Assembly: GCA_037147235.1 (NCBI GenBank)
Contig: JBAWVO010000336.1
Span: 1 to 6,752 of the forward strand
Direction of reading: 5' to 3'
Origin: JANXQG01 sp037147235
Lineage (GTDB): Bacteria; Planctomycetota; Planctomycetia; Pirellulales; Thermoguttaceae
DNA: 6,752 nucleotides
In this document: piece by piece, positions 5,820 to 6,752 of the stretch
Layout of the letters: the number at the start of each line of letters is the position of its first letter
How positions within the stretch are numbered: the stretch's first letter is position 1
Notes under the pieces: model-generated
What the model was told of the DNA's origin: nothing
The model's database searches: none
Seen by the model: the letters and a program-made list of their open reading frames with translations, nothing else
Program-made: the position numbers and the translations under genes

Positions 5820-6257
5820 ATGGTTTCTCTCTCCCCCGGCCAGAAAGTCCTGGCTGAGTTGCGTGGCCGCAAGGCCCTTCGCATTCGCTTGAGCAGTTCT
5901 CTGGCCTTGGACGACTACGAGGATCTGTCTAAAGCGATCTACAACCACCTCCCAGAGGGTGTATCGCGGGCTAACCCATCTGCCCAGGTAGCAACGCTTA
6001 TAGACAGCCTTGGCTACTTCAGAACGGCACCGCCCCACGAGCAGAAGATTGCCTTGATGCGGCTGCACGGCGTGCCGGACCACCAGATCGCCTCAAGACT
6101 GCAAATGAGCCCGCCGGTCTTCAGGGCGGTGTCTAACCAGATGCTGGCGAGGTTCACTGCTCATCGTGGCGACGTGGAAGGTGGCGGCCTGACTGTCAGT
6201 CCACAGCAAAGCACAGGCGTTGCTAGGCGAGAAGGCAAGAGCGGCCCACGGGTATAG
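5820..6257 (+). CDS. SPGQK-motif helix-turn-helix protein, 145 residues
   Basis: This is a small, basic, probably DNA-binding protein of unknown name. It starts at ATG 5820 behind a strong AAGGAG and ends at TAG 6255-6257. Residues 5-18 are SPGQKVLAELRGRK, nearly the same as the two motifs inside the giant protein. Residues 27-66 are helical and contain a DDYEDLSKAIYNHLPEG segment. Residues 73-113 form a helix-turn-helix: EQKIALMRLHGVPDHQIASR, then LQMSPPVFRAV as the likely recognition helix, similar in pattern to sigma region 4 or LuxR-type domains. The last 30 residues are Gly/Ser/Arg-rich and look disordered. It may be a regulator, a DNA-packaging accessory or a minor virion protein, and I cannot tell which. 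It follows the reversed gene and precedes the proline-rich gene after a 105-base gap. Confidence 0.85.
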   Translation: MVSLSPGQKVLAELRGRKALRIRLSSSLALDDYEDLSKAIYNHLPEGVSRANPSAQVATLIDSLGYFRTAPPHEQKIALMRLHGVPDHQIASRLQMSPPVFRAVSNQMLARFTAHRGDVEGGGLTVSPQQSTGVARREGKSGPRV

Positions 6258-6362
6258 ACAACTCAAACCGACGGTTTTAGCAGAAAACACCCAGCATCCG
6301 ACAGGCAGCCGGAAGCTGAATCAAATTACCAACACTGCTGCCACATAGAAAGGTTTGCTGTC
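6258..6362 (+). other. 105-base gap between two plus-strand genes
   Basis: The gap contains no reading frame of note. AAACC (6265-6269) and GGTTT (6273-6277) could form a 5-bp hairpin ending in four Ts, too small to call a terminator with confidence. The gap ends in the ribosome-binding site of the next gene. An internal promoter is possible but not visible. Confidence 0.4.
6347..6353 (+). promoter_or_regulatory. Shine-Dalgarno-like AGAAAGG for the 6363 gene
   Basis: AGAAAGG ends 9 bases before ATG at 6363. It is a moderate match at a usable distance and supports this start. Confidence 0.5.
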
Positions 6363-6752
6363 ATGCAGACACTAACGACGATCAACAAGGTTTACCATGC
6401 ACTCCGGAAGAAGGGATTTGACAAAAAGAGGGCAGCAATCCTCGCTAAGACGCCGATGGGTGAGTCGCTGGCCGGACTGCCAAAGAAGGGGCCTGTCGCC
6501 ATGGCGGGGCCATTGTTCACCCGTGTCGGCCCGCCGCCACCCCCGCCTCGTCCAACGAATGCAGCAAGAGAGGCTGGTCATGCCGCTGCGGATAGATTCA
6601 ACGCCCAGAGCGATCGTGCTTCAATGGCCAAGTACTCTCGTGTTGGGCCAGACATCGTTGCACCAAAAGGAGGAACAGTCGGCCCCAAGCCTCCGCCACC
6701 TCCTGGCAAGCCGCAGGCCCCGGCCGGTCAGATTGCCATGTCGGAAGAGAAC
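6363..6752 (+). CDS. Proline-rich, largely disordered phage protein (3' partial)
   Basis: The frame opens at ATG 6363 and is still open at the window end after 130 codons. Residues 1-32 form a small helical head, INKVYHALRKKGFDKKRAAI followed by LAKTPMG. Its 'al-kkG--k-rAa-iA' pattern resembles short helical hairpins I know from phage head and tail proteins. Residues 43-49 are GPVAMAG, matching GPLAMAG in the giant protein's linker. The rest is disordered, with six prolines at 57-62 and five at 110-114. VGP occurs three times (55-57, 94-96, 106-108). The visible part ends in GQIAMSEEN, another Ile-Ala-Met peptide. A minor virion or scaffold-like protein is the likeliest role given the neighbours, but this is inference. 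The proline runs would normally need elongation factor P for efficient translation. Confidence 0.75.
   Translation, partial: MQTLTTINKVYHALRKKGFDKKRAAILAKTPMGESLAGLPKKGPVAMAGPLFTRVGPPPPPPRPTNAAREAGHAAADRFNAQSDRASMAKYSRVGPDIVAPKGGTVGPKPPPPPGKPQAPAGQIAMSEEN

Noticed and set aside
5745..6083. Upstream extension of the minus-strand gene to 6083
   Set aside because: It overlaps the well-supported gene at 5820, and its composition (many Gln, Arg and Val) differs from the body of the protein that begins at 5744.
6265..6278. AAACC-GAC-GGTTT followed by T, possible terminator after the 5820 gene
   Set aside because: The stem is 5 bp and AT-rich, and the T-run is mostly part of the stem. Too weak to call.

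Overview
The window looks like part of the virion-gene region of a tailed double-stranded DNA phage or prophage. It holds four genes I consider real. The strongest clue is the first gene, whose N-terminal third reads as a portal protein of the Mu gp29-like kind. There are no rRNA, tRNA, CRISPR or insertion-sequence signals. The host cannot be read from the sequence. The long, partly disordered, multi-module proteins and the proline-rich tail protein resemble phages and prophages of Planctomycetota, but this is only an impression.

Layout: (1) Positions 1-5241, plus strand, are one uninterrupted reading frame of 1746 codons, already open at the window edge. In order it carries a portal domain, a disordered Gly/Pro/Ala linker, a domain with an FSAAEPSR motif, three ungapped 46-residue helix-turn-helix repeats, a tandem pair of an SPGQKIL-type motif, a small beta-rich segment, and about 700 residues of charged helical sequence with weak sigma-factor-like stretches. 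(2) Positions 5286-5744, minus strand, encode a 152-residue acidic protein that I do not recognise. It converges on the giant gene and diverges from the next one. (3) Positions 5820-6257, plus strand, encode a 145-residue protein that starts with the same SPGQK motif and carries its own helix-turn-helix. (4) Positions 6363-6752, plus strand, encode the start of a proline-rich, disordered protein that runs off the window.

The intergenic gaps are short (44, 75 and 105 bases). No stretch over 300 bases lacks a gene once the minus-strand gene is accepted.

How the genes may work together is inference. The portal domain would sit at the capsid vertex through which DNA passes. Its very long C-terminal extension, with DNA-binding-like modules, could act during packaging, inside the capsid, or after delivery into the cell. 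The 145-residue protein shares both the 14-residue motif and the helix-turn-helix theme, so it may bind the same partner as the giant protein. The last gene shares a short Leu/Val/Ile-Ala-Met peptide with the giant protein's linker. These shared short motifs across separate genes are the most intriguing signal here. The minus-strand gene looks like an independently transcribed cargo gene (moron) inserted among them.
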